From contig CAYFJO010000656.1 of NCBI GenBank assembly GCA_964343305.1, positions 1 through 5,148 of the forward strand: 5,148 bases of DNA, in the 5' to 3' direction. Under the pieces are notes generated by a model that was not told the DNA's origin, ran no database searches, and saw only the letters and a list, made by a program, of their open reading frames with translations. Positions within the stretch are counted from its first letter, which is position 1. The number at the start of each line of letters is the position of its first letter. The stretch is from CAYFJO01 sp964343305. Its GTDB lineage: Bacteria > Planctomycetota > Planctomycetia > Pirellulales > Pirellulaceae. A program made the position numbers and the translations under genes. Shown piece after piece: positions 1 through 5,148 of the stretch.

Positions 1-1512
1 CCTGCTCTCGATCGTCCGAACGAGTGGTGGTACGACGCCAGTTCTAAGACCATCTACTTTCGGCCGCCGGACGATCGCGACCCAAATGAGCTTCCCATGT
101 CCGGAAAAGCGCGCAATTACAGCCTGCGGTTGATTGACTGCTCGCATGTCGTTTTTCAACGCGTGGAGTTTTTCGCCAGTACGTTTTCCATGACCGATTG
201 CGATCATGTGGTGATCGAAGACAGCCGTCTGACCTATCCTTCCACCCACAAATTCATGCTGGGTGACTTCAACTGGTTCGATGCGTCGTCCGATCCCGAT
301 AAACCGACGAAGAAACGGAAAGCGGGCCGTAACGTTACGACCCGCATCGTCAATCACGGTGACGGTCCCCACGAGAATATCTTACGCAACTGCGTAATCG
401 CTTACTCCAATGCGCCGGCGATCATGATCGATAGCCCTGGCAGCATCGCTGAAAACTGCTACATCCACGATACCGAGTGGGATGTGAATTCCAGCGGTGG
501 AAGCGGTTCGCTGCCGGCCGGTGTCGGCAGCATTATCCGCCGCAACACAATCCACACGGCTGGAAACTCGGAAGGCATTCGGCCAGGCCAGGGCTCGATT
601 GTGGAATACAATCGGCTGTGGAACATGGGCAATCTGCAACGCGATGGCTCTGCCATCAACATCGATACCGGCGCGCAGCAGGGTACGCTCGTACGCTACA
701 ACTGGGTCCACAATACAAACCGCCAGGCGATCCGTTTTGATTCCACAACCACCAGCATGGGTTCCGGCGGCTGCATGCACCACAACGTGGTGTTCAACCA
801 CGCTTACGGTGGCAGCAAGTTCAAGGGTGACTACCACCTTTTGTTCAACAACAGTTTCTACAACAGCTATTTCGCGATCCCCAGCGAGTTCGGCAACACG
901 CCCCCGCACAACCGCAACACGCTGGTACGCAATAACCTTGCCGACATGATCGTCACCTGGACTCCCAGCAGACCGGACGAAAAGTTCAACGCGCGGCTGG
1001 AAAACAATCTGCGTGGCAACGGCGTAGTGCGGCAAAGTCTACGCGATCCGGCCAACCTGGACTTCCGTCCCAAACCTGGCTCTTCCGTGATCGATGCGGG
1101 ACGAGTCGTTTCCAAAGCCGACCGCCCATCGAAAAGCATTAACTTTGCGAGCGCTCCGTTTATTGGTGATGCCCCCGACATTGGCGCGTACGAAGCCGGC
1201 GATTCCAATTACTGGATTCCTGGCCGCAGACAACGTAAGGCCTCGACTCCCATCCCGCGGCATGGCGCGGACAACGTTCAACAAGATGCCGACCTGATGT
1301 TTTTGGGAGCCTACGGCGCCAAACGGCACATCGTCCACTTCACCAACACGGCCAAGGATCACAAAGGCAAAGTCGAACTGAATGATTCAAATATCGCAGA
1401 TCCTGGCCAACTGCGCGCCGGAGACACGTACTACTGGCGCGTGGACGCTGTGGCTCGCGATGGATCAATTCGAAAGGGAATGGTCTGGAGTTTCAAGACG
1501 CGGGAGCGGTAA
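1..1512 (+). CDS. Right-handed parallel beta-helix protein with C-terminal Fn3-like module (5' partial)
   Basis: The frame is open from base 1 to the TAA at 1510-1512, giving 503 visible residues, so the start and any signal peptide lie left of the window. The first internal ATG, at 97, is not the real start: the codons before it already read as family sequence, with EWWYD at residues 8-12 followed by IYFRPPD, the usual lead into a planctomycete beta-helix domain. The middle is rich in short N-containing turns of beta-helix rungs (LRNCVI, AENCYIHD, RRNTIH, VEYNRLWN, VRYNWVHN, HHNVVFN, FNNSFYN, VRNNLAD). A DFRPKPGSSVIDAG block and PDIGAYEAGD near residue 393 close the helix. The last 90 or so residues form a small sandwich module ending in TYYWRVDAV (Y477) and WSF. 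Such proteins are usually exported and often act on or bind polysaccharides. No catalytic residues can be assigned, so lyase activity is only a possibility. Confidence in the fold is high, in the substrate nil. Confidence 0.9.
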   Translation, partial: PALDRPNEWWYDASSKTIYFRPPDDRDPNELPMSGKARNYSLRLIDCSHVVFQRVEFFASTFSMTDCDHVVIEDSRLTYPSTHKFMLGDFNWFDASSDPDKPTKKRKAGRNVTTRIVNHGDGPHENILRNCVIAYSNAPAIMIDSPGSIAENCYIHDTEWDVNSSGGSGSLPAGVGSIIRRNTIHTAGNSEGIRPGQGSIVEYNRLWNMGNLQRDGSAINIDTGAQQGTLVRYNWVHNTNRQAIRFDSTTTSMGSGGCMHHNVVFNHAYGGSKFKGDYHLLFNNSFYNSYFAIPSEFGNTPPHNRNTLVRNNLADMIVTWTPSRPDEKFNARLENNLRGNGVVRQSLRDPANLDFRPKPGSSVIDAGRVVSKADRPSKSINFASAPFIGDAPDIGAYEAGDSNYWIPGRRQRKASTPIPRHGADNVQQDADLMFLGAYGAKRHIVHFTNTAKDHKGKVELNDSNIADPGQLRAGDTYYWRVDAVARDGSIRKGMVWSFKTRER

Positions 1513-1519
1513 GTTTTGT

Positions 1520-1538
1520 TGACAATAGATTATTGTCA
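1520..1538. repeat. Perfect 19-base palindrome after the beta-helix gene
   Basis: TGACAATA at 1520-1527 and its exact reverse complement TATTGTCA at 1531-1538 are separated by GAT. It begins 8 bases after the stop codon. It is AT-rich in a GC-rich setting. As RNA it could form an 8-bp hairpin with a 3-base loop, but no U-run follows, so it is not a standard intrinsic terminator. As DNA it has the form of a binding site for a dimeric repressor. No regulator gene is present to support either reading. Confidence 0.55.
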
Positions 1539-1843
1539 GAGCGCATCATCGTCTTGGCCGGATCAAGGAGCGAAGCAAAGCGGCTCCGGCGATGGGATGT
1601 GGTGAGGCAGGTTTATCCTGACAAAGATCGGCCGTCGGAAAAATTGTTTCGTCCTTTTGGTCCACACGCACTTTCCCGCTGCTCTGGGTAGTCTTTCAAA
1701 CGAACTTGCGGACGACGGGGAGGCGCACAGGAGTTAGCCATATCATGTCGTCAATGTGATTTATGACTACCCAAGACAATTTGCCAGGCGCAGTCACGTT
1801 CACGCCTCGGTGATTCGCTTCGTGTACTCGGAATCGCGACCGC

Positions 1844-1977
1844 TGCGAGTTAGGCGATTTGGTTCGAGACAGCGGTTGCATCGACTTCAGCGCCGAAGCG
1901 TTTGGGCTAACTCGCATCGGTCTTTCTCACCGAAGTGATTTATGCGTGAGTTCTAACTTCCGAGGCCGATGCAACTG
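1844..1977. repeat. Two interleaved inverted repeats in the spacer
   Basis: TGCGAGTTAG at 1844-1853 is exactly complementary to CTAACTCGCA at 1907-1916. GTTGCATCG at 1875-1883 is exactly complementary to CGATGCAAC at 1967-1975, and a G-U and a C-G pair extend that stem to 1873/1977. The arms alternate (A, B, A', B'), so both pairs can form together only as a pseudoknot-like fold, or in turn as alternatives. A small local hairpin, CTTC 1885-1888 with GAAG 1895-1898, sits inside. It could be a structured RNA, a decayed mobile repeat or chance. Confidence 0.4.
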
Positions 1978-2118
1978 ACGCGAGTTTCATCGCGGACGAA
2001 TTGACAGCGGTGGGGACACCTCAGCAGGTTGCGACACGATTCCCGAGCCGAAAATGGGTCGTCTGATGACATTCTGGGGGTGGGGGATTGAGCGTGGCAC
2101 GTGACGGTTAGACTTTTG

Positions 2119-2127
2119 TGTTAGAAT
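2119..2127 (+). promoter_or_regulatory. Extended -10 promoter-like element for the DUF4198 gene
   Basis: TAGAAT at 2122-2127 matches the sigma-70 -10 consensus at five of six positions, and TG at 2119-2120 is placed as in an extended -10. The best -35 candidate is GTGACG at 2101-2106, a partial match with a short 15-base spacer. Transcription from here would start around 2134, giving a leader of about 50 bases before the ATG at 2183. The leader contains a direct repeat of GGTTCGAA at 2144-2151 and 2161-2168. The call rests on motif and position only. Confidence 0.4.
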
Positions 2128-2170
2128 GATCGAGGCGGAGCGAGGTTCGAACGGATCCTCGGTTCGAAGA

Positions 2171-2176
2171 AAGGAG
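2171..2176 (+). promoter_or_regulatory. Shine-Dalgarno site that fixes the DUF4198 start
   Basis: AAGGAG lies 6 bases before the ATG at 2183. This, together with the signal peptide that begins exactly there, selects 2183 over the in-frame ATG at 2126. The earlier ATG overlaps the promoter-like -10, lacks a ribosome binding site and would put 19 polar residues ahead of the signal sequence. Confidence 0.8.
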
Positions 2177-2182
2177 TTGACG

Positions 2183-2989
2183 ATGCTGAAATACGCGGCA
2201 GCTGGGATGTTTGTTGTACTGGCGACGACCTTGTCCGCGAGAGCTCACGATTATTGGCTGCAGCCGCGGCGATTCTTCCTTTCCAAGGGAGAAATGACAC
2301 GCGTACAGCTGTTTGTCGGTGACCATCTCGTCAGCGAGGCCGAGCGGCCGTTTCAGGCTAAAAAAACCGTCGATTTCCAGCTCATCTCACAGGACGAGGC
2401 AACCGACCTCACAACTGCGGCGAAGGACGGCGAAAGACCGGTTGCCACGATTGCTCCTATGCCTTTCGGTAGCCACTTGGTTGTGATGGAGCGCGAGTGG
2501 AGCCACATCGAGATCGAAGCGGCAAAATTCAACAAGTACTTGGAGCATGAAGGACTGTCCAATATCATCGAGCTGCGGCGCAAGGCAGGCGAAGACAAGA
2601 CCGCCGGCCGGGAGCGCTATCGCCGCTATCTGAAGGCGCTGGTGCAGGTTGGAGATGAATCCGACGCAACCTACAAGCGGAGGATCGGGCATCGCCTGGA
2701 AATCTTGCCCCACGCCAATCCGTGCGCATCGAAAAAAGGCGATTGCATTACCGTGTCAGTTCTCTTCGATGGCAAACCGCTGCGCGATGCACAGGTCGCA
2801 GCTTACGATCGCAACGGGGACAGCACGAAGACGCAAGAAGCGAGAACAGACGACAAGGGTCGGGTCCAGTTCATGCTCGATCGGTCAGGACTCTGGTTGA
2901 TCCGCCTCGTTCACATGCAACGCTGCAAAGATGTCCGCGGGTTCGACTGGGAGAGTTTTTGGGCCGCCTACTCGTTTCAACTGAGGTGA
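2183..2989 (+). CDS. Exported DUF4198 family protein (COG5266-like, possible metal-related periplasmic protein)
   Basis: The protein has 268 residues and is complete. Residues 1-21 form a signal peptide: Lys3, a hydrophobic core at 5-17, and an A-R-A cleavage site. The mature protein would start at HDYWLQP, the hallmark opening of DUF4198 proteins. Further family features are FVGDHL (44-49), the acidic/aromatic stretch EFNKYLEHEGL-like at 115-125 with an arginine-rich helix after it (RERYRRYLKALV, 143-154), and an Ig-like C-terminal half with VLFDGKPL (193-200), TDDKGRVQF (222-230) and GLWLIRLVHM (236-245). It ends with DWESFWAAYSF (255-265). The family is often annotated as the periplasmic component of nickel/cobalt uptake, but that role is poorly proven and no transporter genes are nearby. 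Cysteines 181, 188 and 248 are notable for an exported protein and could form a disulfide or bind metal. The gene has its own promoter-like element and ribosome binding site, so it may be transcribed alone. Confidence 0.88.
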   Translation: MLKYAAAGMFVVLATTLSARAHDYWLQPRRFFLSKGEMTRVQLFVGDHLVSEAERPFQAKKTVDFQLISQDEATDLTTAAKDGERPVATIAPMPFGSHLVVMEREWSHIEIEAAKFNKYLEHEGLSNIIELRRKAGEDKTAGRERYRRYLKALVQVGDESDATYKRRIGHRLEILPHANPCASKKGDCITVSVLFDGKPLRDAQVAAYDRNGDSTKTQEARTDDKGRVQFMLDRSGLWLIRLVHMQRCKDVRGFDWESFWAAYSFQLR

Positions 2990-3105
2990 TGAGATTTCCT
3001 CCTTTGACCTTCCAAGTCATCAGCGTCGAGAGTTATGGTTCGCATCGCTAAAAACGGTCCATTGTTGGCATGTCTCACTCGCCACGGGTAGTTGCGACAA
3101 TTGGT

Positions 3106-3136
3106 CGCTCGTAAGCCTCAGCGTGGCTTGCGCGCG
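3106..3136. repeat. Strong hairpin between the DUF4198 gene and the chimeric gene
   Basis: Bases 3106-3117 pair with 3125-3136 around a 7-base loop. Eleven of twelve positions pair, including one G-T wobble, with a single mismatch at 3109/3133. The stem is GC-rich, but the bases after it are not a T-run, so a rho-independent terminator is only weakly supported. It lies 117 bases after the DUF4198 stop and could serve as a 3' processing or stability hairpin, or be a REP-like element. Confidence 0.5.
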
Positions 3137-3184
3137 GAGGTGACTAACCATGGGGATTTCAAGTCTGCCGTGAGGAATTCTGTG

Positions 3185-3919
3185 ATGACGAACGATTTTT
3201 GTTCGCAACTCGGCAAGAAAGTAATCGCCGAGGATCAAAAGGCCGAGGGACATGCAATTGCCGCCCTGGGCGCCGACAGCGGCAATCCTGATGAGAAGAT
3301 CAGGCTGATCGGCAACACAATCGTCAGCAATCTCTGCAATGTCCGTTTCGGTGACAACTACGGGCATGGCGGGAGATATCACTTCCTCTCCAATGCCTTC
3401 GCCAGAGTAGGCAACGACCCTCGCTACAAGACCATCCGCCTGAGCTGGGACGGCTGGAAGTACGAAACTTCCGGCCACGTCTTCATCGACACGGAGTTCG
3501 AGGGCGGCGCGGGGTACGACAGCGGCGACGTCACCGATTCGCATCGCCTCTGGGTTCGCCCCAAGGTGGCGTCGAACGTCTCGTCTCCCGTATTCCACGA
3601 CGGCCACATCTTCAGCGTCCACACGGACGATGGTGTGGTCAGTTGCGTCCACGCCGCCAGCGGCGAACTGGTTTTCCGCGAACGCCTGCGGCCGTCGCCC
3701 GGCCGGATCTACACCTCGCCGCTGGCCGCCGACGGCAAGATCTATCTCGTCAGTCGGGAAAGAGGTGCCTACGTACTGTCCGCGAGCCCGAAGTTCGAGC
3801 AGTTGACTCACAACGTAATTGAAAACGACGACAGCATATTCAACGTATCGCTCGTCGTTAGCCGCGGCCAACTGTTGCTACGGAGCGACAAGTACCTGTA
3901 TTGCATTGGAGAGAAATAG
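3185..3919 (+). CDS. Chimeric frame: beta-helix C-terminal fragment fused to PQQ-like propeller C-terminus, probably a gene remnant
   Basis: From the ATG at 3185 the frame encodes 244 residues and ends at TAG. GAGGA at 3172-3176 is a usable ribosome binding site. The open frame extends further left to a TTG at 3092, but that stretch contains the 3106-3136 hairpin and has no protein-like character. Residues 20-113 read as the end of a parallel beta-helix protein (GHAIAALGADSG, IRLIGNTIVSNLCNVRFGDN, GHVFIDTEFEGGAGYDS). From residue 114 the text switches to the last blades of a planctomycete PQQ-like beta-propeller: GDVTDSHRLW, SNVSSPVFHDGH, IYTSPLAADGKIYLVSR, and SIFNVSL, ending in LRSDKYLYCIG. 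The switch falls at about 3521-3526. Whole proteins of either family are exported and longer, yet this one has no signal peptide, no beta-helix N-terminus and only about a third of a propeller. I infer a deletion fusion that kept frame by chance. The frame has no internal stops, so it is either recent or still expressed. No enzymatic function is proposed. Confidence 0.65.
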   Translation: MTNDFCSQLGKKVIAEDQKAEGHAIAALGADSGNPDEKIRLIGNTIVSNLCNVRFGDNYGHGGRYHFLSNAFARVGNDPRYKTIRLSWDGWKYETSGHVFIDTEFEGGAGYDSGDVTDSHRLWVRPKVASNVSSPVFHDGHIFSVHTDDGVVSCVHAASGELVFRERLRPSPGRIYTSPLAADGKIYLVSRERGAYVLSASPKFEQLTHNVIENDDSIFNVSLVVSRGQLLLRSDKYLYCIGEK

Positions 3920-3951
3920 ACGGATGTCAAAACCGTAGCTGGGGCACCGAC

Positions 3952-4019
3952 CGTAGGTTGGTCCGCCAGAGTGTGGTTGGATGCTGGAATAGACCCGCGT
4001 TCTGGCGAACGCACCTACG
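3952..4019. repeat. 22-base-arm imperfect inverted repeat between the two propeller genes
   Basis: The left arm 3952-3973 begins CGTAGGT and contains CGCCAGA. The right arm 3998-4019 contains TCTGGCG and ends ACCTACG. Compared with the reverse complement of the right arm, 17 of 22 positions match; the loop is 24 bases. It fills most of the 144-base gap and ends 44 bases before the next start codon. The form fits a small dispersed hairpin element (REP- or MITE-like), possibly acting as a transcript-end structure for the gene on its left. It has no T-run and encodes no protein. Confidence 0.6.
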
Positions 4020-4063
4020 AAGAAATTTGGTCTTGAAAAACGCCCTGTAAAGAAAGGTGCATC

Positions 4064-5148
4064 ATGGTTCGTGGAATTCGACAACTGGTTCTCTTGGCAA
4101 TGGTCTTGAGCGTCTTCGTTCACACCTCGTGTTCGGCTCAAACAACCGACGGGTCTGGCGAGTATCGCAAGTTCAAGGATCAGCGGGGCAGGACGGTGGT
4201 GGCCCGCGTCATGGACGCCAGCGACGATAAGGTCACGATTCAGCGGAGAGATGGCCGCCAGTTTACCGTAGATATTTCGGCCTTCTCCCAGGCCGATCAA
4301 GCTTACATCCGCGGACTGACGAAACCATCACAGCCCGAAGCGACAAGCGACGTTTGGCCTCGTTTCCGCGGCCCCGGTGGCATGGGCGTGTCCGACGCGA
4401 CAGGGCTGCCGCTCAAGTGGGACACAGACAACAACGTCGCCTGGAAGACCCCGCTGCCGGGTGCAGGTGCGTCGAGCCCCATCACCTTCGGCGATCACAT
4501 CTATCTGACTTGCTACAGCGGATACTTCGTGCCTGACGAACCAGGCGGCAGCCTGGATCAACTCAAGCGACACTTGATCGCCTTGCGCCGCGACAACGGC
4601 GAAATCGTGTGGGACAAGACCGTTCCGGCGAAACTGCCGGAGGAGGAGAGCATCCGCGACCACGGCTTTGCAGCCAACACGCCGGCCGCTGACGCCGATC
4701 GGGTCTACGCGTTCTTCGGGAAAACCGGGGTCTTGGCCTTTAACCACGAAGGCAACCGACTGTGGCAGACCGACGTCGGCTCGAATACCAGTGGTTGGGG
4801 AACCGCTGCCTCGCCCCTGCTTTACGAAGACATGGTGATCGTCAACGCCAGCGTGGAAAGCCAATCTTTGGTGGCTCTGGATCGGAAGACCGGCGAAGAG
4901 AAATGGCGGGCCCCGGGAATCAAGGAATCCTGGAACACGCCCATCATCGTCACGGCCGATTCGGGTCGCCGGGAGTTGGTCGTCGCCAGGGCAGGAGACA
5001 TCCTGGCCTTCGACCCCGATACAGGCAAATCTCTGTGGTCGTGCAACACGGACATCACTTGGTACATGGTCCCCACAGTGGTCGCGGCAGACGGCGTCAT
5101 CTATTACCTGGGTGGCCGATCGGGCATTGCGGCGGGTGCGGTTCGAGC
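4064..5148 (+). CDS. Secreted SHD1 domain plus PQQ-like beta-propeller protein (3' partial)
   Basis: The frame runs from ATG 4064 without a stop to the window edge, giving 361 complete codons, so the C-terminal part is missing. A modest ribosome binding site, GAAAGG, ends 6 bases before the ATG. Residues 1-25 form a signal peptide (Arg3, Arg6, hydrophobic 8-19, cleavage after C-S-A). Cys23 lacks a proper lipobox, so a lipoprotein is unlikely. Residues 33-85 are an SHD1-type domain (YRKFKDQRGRTVVARVMDA ... DISAFSQADQAYIRGL), a short beta-barrel common in planctomycete secreted proteins. The propeller starts at WPRFRGPGGMG (98-108). PQQ-type repeats follow: LIALRRDNGEIVW (to 183), VLAFNHEGNRLW (to 234), LVALDRKTGEEKW (to 281) and ILAFDPDTGKSLW (to 325). 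Nothing seen marks it as a true PQQ-dependent dehydrogenase; it is more like the BamB-type propellers used for binding or scaffolding. Its partner is unknown. The chimeric gene upstream ends in blades of the same broad family. Confidence 0.9.
   Translation, partial: MVRGIRQLVLLAMVLSVFVHTSCSAQTTDGSGEYRKFKDQRGRTVVARVMDASDDKVTIQRRDGRQFTVDISAFSQADQAYIRGLTKPSQPEATSDVWPRFRGPGGMGVSDATGLPLKWDTDNNVAWKTPLPGAGASSPITFGDHIYLTCYSGYFVPDEPGGSLDQLKRHLIALRRDNGEIVWDKTVPAKLPEEESIRDHGFAANTPAADADRVYAFFGKTGVLAFNHEGNRLWQTDVGSNTSGWGTAASPLLYEDMVIVNASVESQSLVALDRKTGEEKWRAPGIKESWNTPIIVTADSGRRELVVARAGDILAFDPDTGKSLWSCNTDITWYMVPTVVAADGVIYYLGGRSGIAAGAVR

Larger units (their letters stand above)
1513..2118. other. Long intergenic spacer without a convincing gene
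   Basis: This stretch lies between the beta-helix gene and the promoter-like element of the DUF4198 gene. Both strands contain only short frames with no ribosome binding site and no recognisable family. Two short plus-strand stretches have fairly codon-like composition: 1533-1691 (TTG start, 52 residues) and 1950-2066 (38 codons, no start). Either could be decayed gene remnants or chance. The spacer also holds a 19-base palindrome right after the upstream stop, a possible weak hairpin (1557-1562 with 1585-1590) and interleaved inverted repeats near 1844-1977. No tRNA, rRNA or known riboswitch could be recognised. Confidence 0.6.

Noticed and set aside
382..1035. Minus-strand frame of 217 codons inside the beta-helix gene
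   Set aside because: It mirrors the plus-strand coding pattern, is low in complexity, and lies wholly within a well-supported gene.
1696..1938. Overlapping short frames on both strands in the spacer
   Set aside because: Neither shows a ribosome binding site or a recognised domain, and both overlap the interleaved inverted repeats.
2074..2087. Two G5 runs suggesting a G-quadruplex
   Set aside because: Only two G-runs are present, and an intramolecular quadruplex needs four.
2143..2168. GGTTCGAAC resembling a tRNA T-arm
   Set aside because: No acceptor stem, D-arm or anticodon arm can be fitted around it. It is part of a short direct repeat in the leader.
2126..2182. ATG at 2126 as start of the DUF4198 gene
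   Set aside because: It overlaps the promoter-like -10 and has no ribosome binding site, and it would bury the signal peptide behind 19 polar residues.
3092..3184. TTG at 3092 as start of the chimeric gene
   Set aside because: The extra 31 residues match no family, the DNA there forms a strong hairpin at 3106-3136, and ATG 3185 has a closer GAGGA ribosome binding site.
3020..3871. Long minus-strand frame of 283 codons
   Set aside because: It lies opposite the chimeric gene, where the plus strand gives clear family motifs. The minus-strand text is a valine- and alanine-rich shadow with no recognisable domain or ribosome binding site.
4064..4141. Lipoprotein signal at Cys23 of the SHD1-propeller protein
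   Set aside because: The residues before the cysteine (V-H-T-S) do not fit a lipobox, whereas C-S-A before Gln26 fits ordinary signal peptidase cleavage.
4328..4864. Minus-strand frame of 178 codons at the right end
   Set aside because: It is antisense to the SHD1-propeller gene, whose plus-strand translation shows regular PQQ repeats.

Overview
The window looks like chromosomal DNA of a planctomycete (Pirellulales/Rhodopirellula-like). This is inferred from gene content, not from a marker gene. Three things point that way: an SHD1 domain fused to a secreted PQQ-like beta-propeller, a secreted DUF4198 protein, and large parallel beta-helix proteins with a C-terminal YYWRVD-type module. Gene density is low and the spacers carry hairpin-forming inverted repeats. 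All credible genes are on the + strand.

Layout. (1) 1-1512 is the 3' part of a gene for a secreted right-handed beta-helix protein, probably polysaccharide-related; its start lies left of the window. (2) 1513-2182 is a 670-base spacer with no convincing gene. It holds a perfect 19-base palindrome just after the stop codon, a pair of interleaved inverted repeats around 1844-1977, and an extended -10 promoter-like element at 2119-2127. (3) 2183-2989 encodes a complete DUF4198/COG5266-type exported protein with a good ribosome binding site. (4) 2990-3184 is a short spacer with a strong hairpin at 3106-3136. (5) 3185-3919 is an intact frame that reads as a chimera: the C-terminal part of one beta-helix protein joined in frame to the C-terminal blades of a PQQ-like propeller, with no signal peptide. 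(6) 3920-4063 holds a 22-base-arm imperfect inverted repeat. (7) 4064 to the window end encodes a signal peptide, an SHD1 domain and the first blades of a PQQ-like beta-propeller; it continues past the right edge.

How the genes fit together. All three main proteins appear to be exported, which suggests envelope or periplasmic work on carbohydrates or metals. The spacers are long and each gene has its own start signals, so nothing shows that they form one operon. The C-terminal propeller fragment at 3524-3919 lies just upstream of a propeller gene of the same broad family. This suggests that a deletion or recombination removed the front of an older propeller gene and the back of a beta-helix gene.

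I found no RNA gene, CRISPR array, transposase or defence/biosynthetic system. The most unusual features are the chimeric gene and the hairpin repeats around it.
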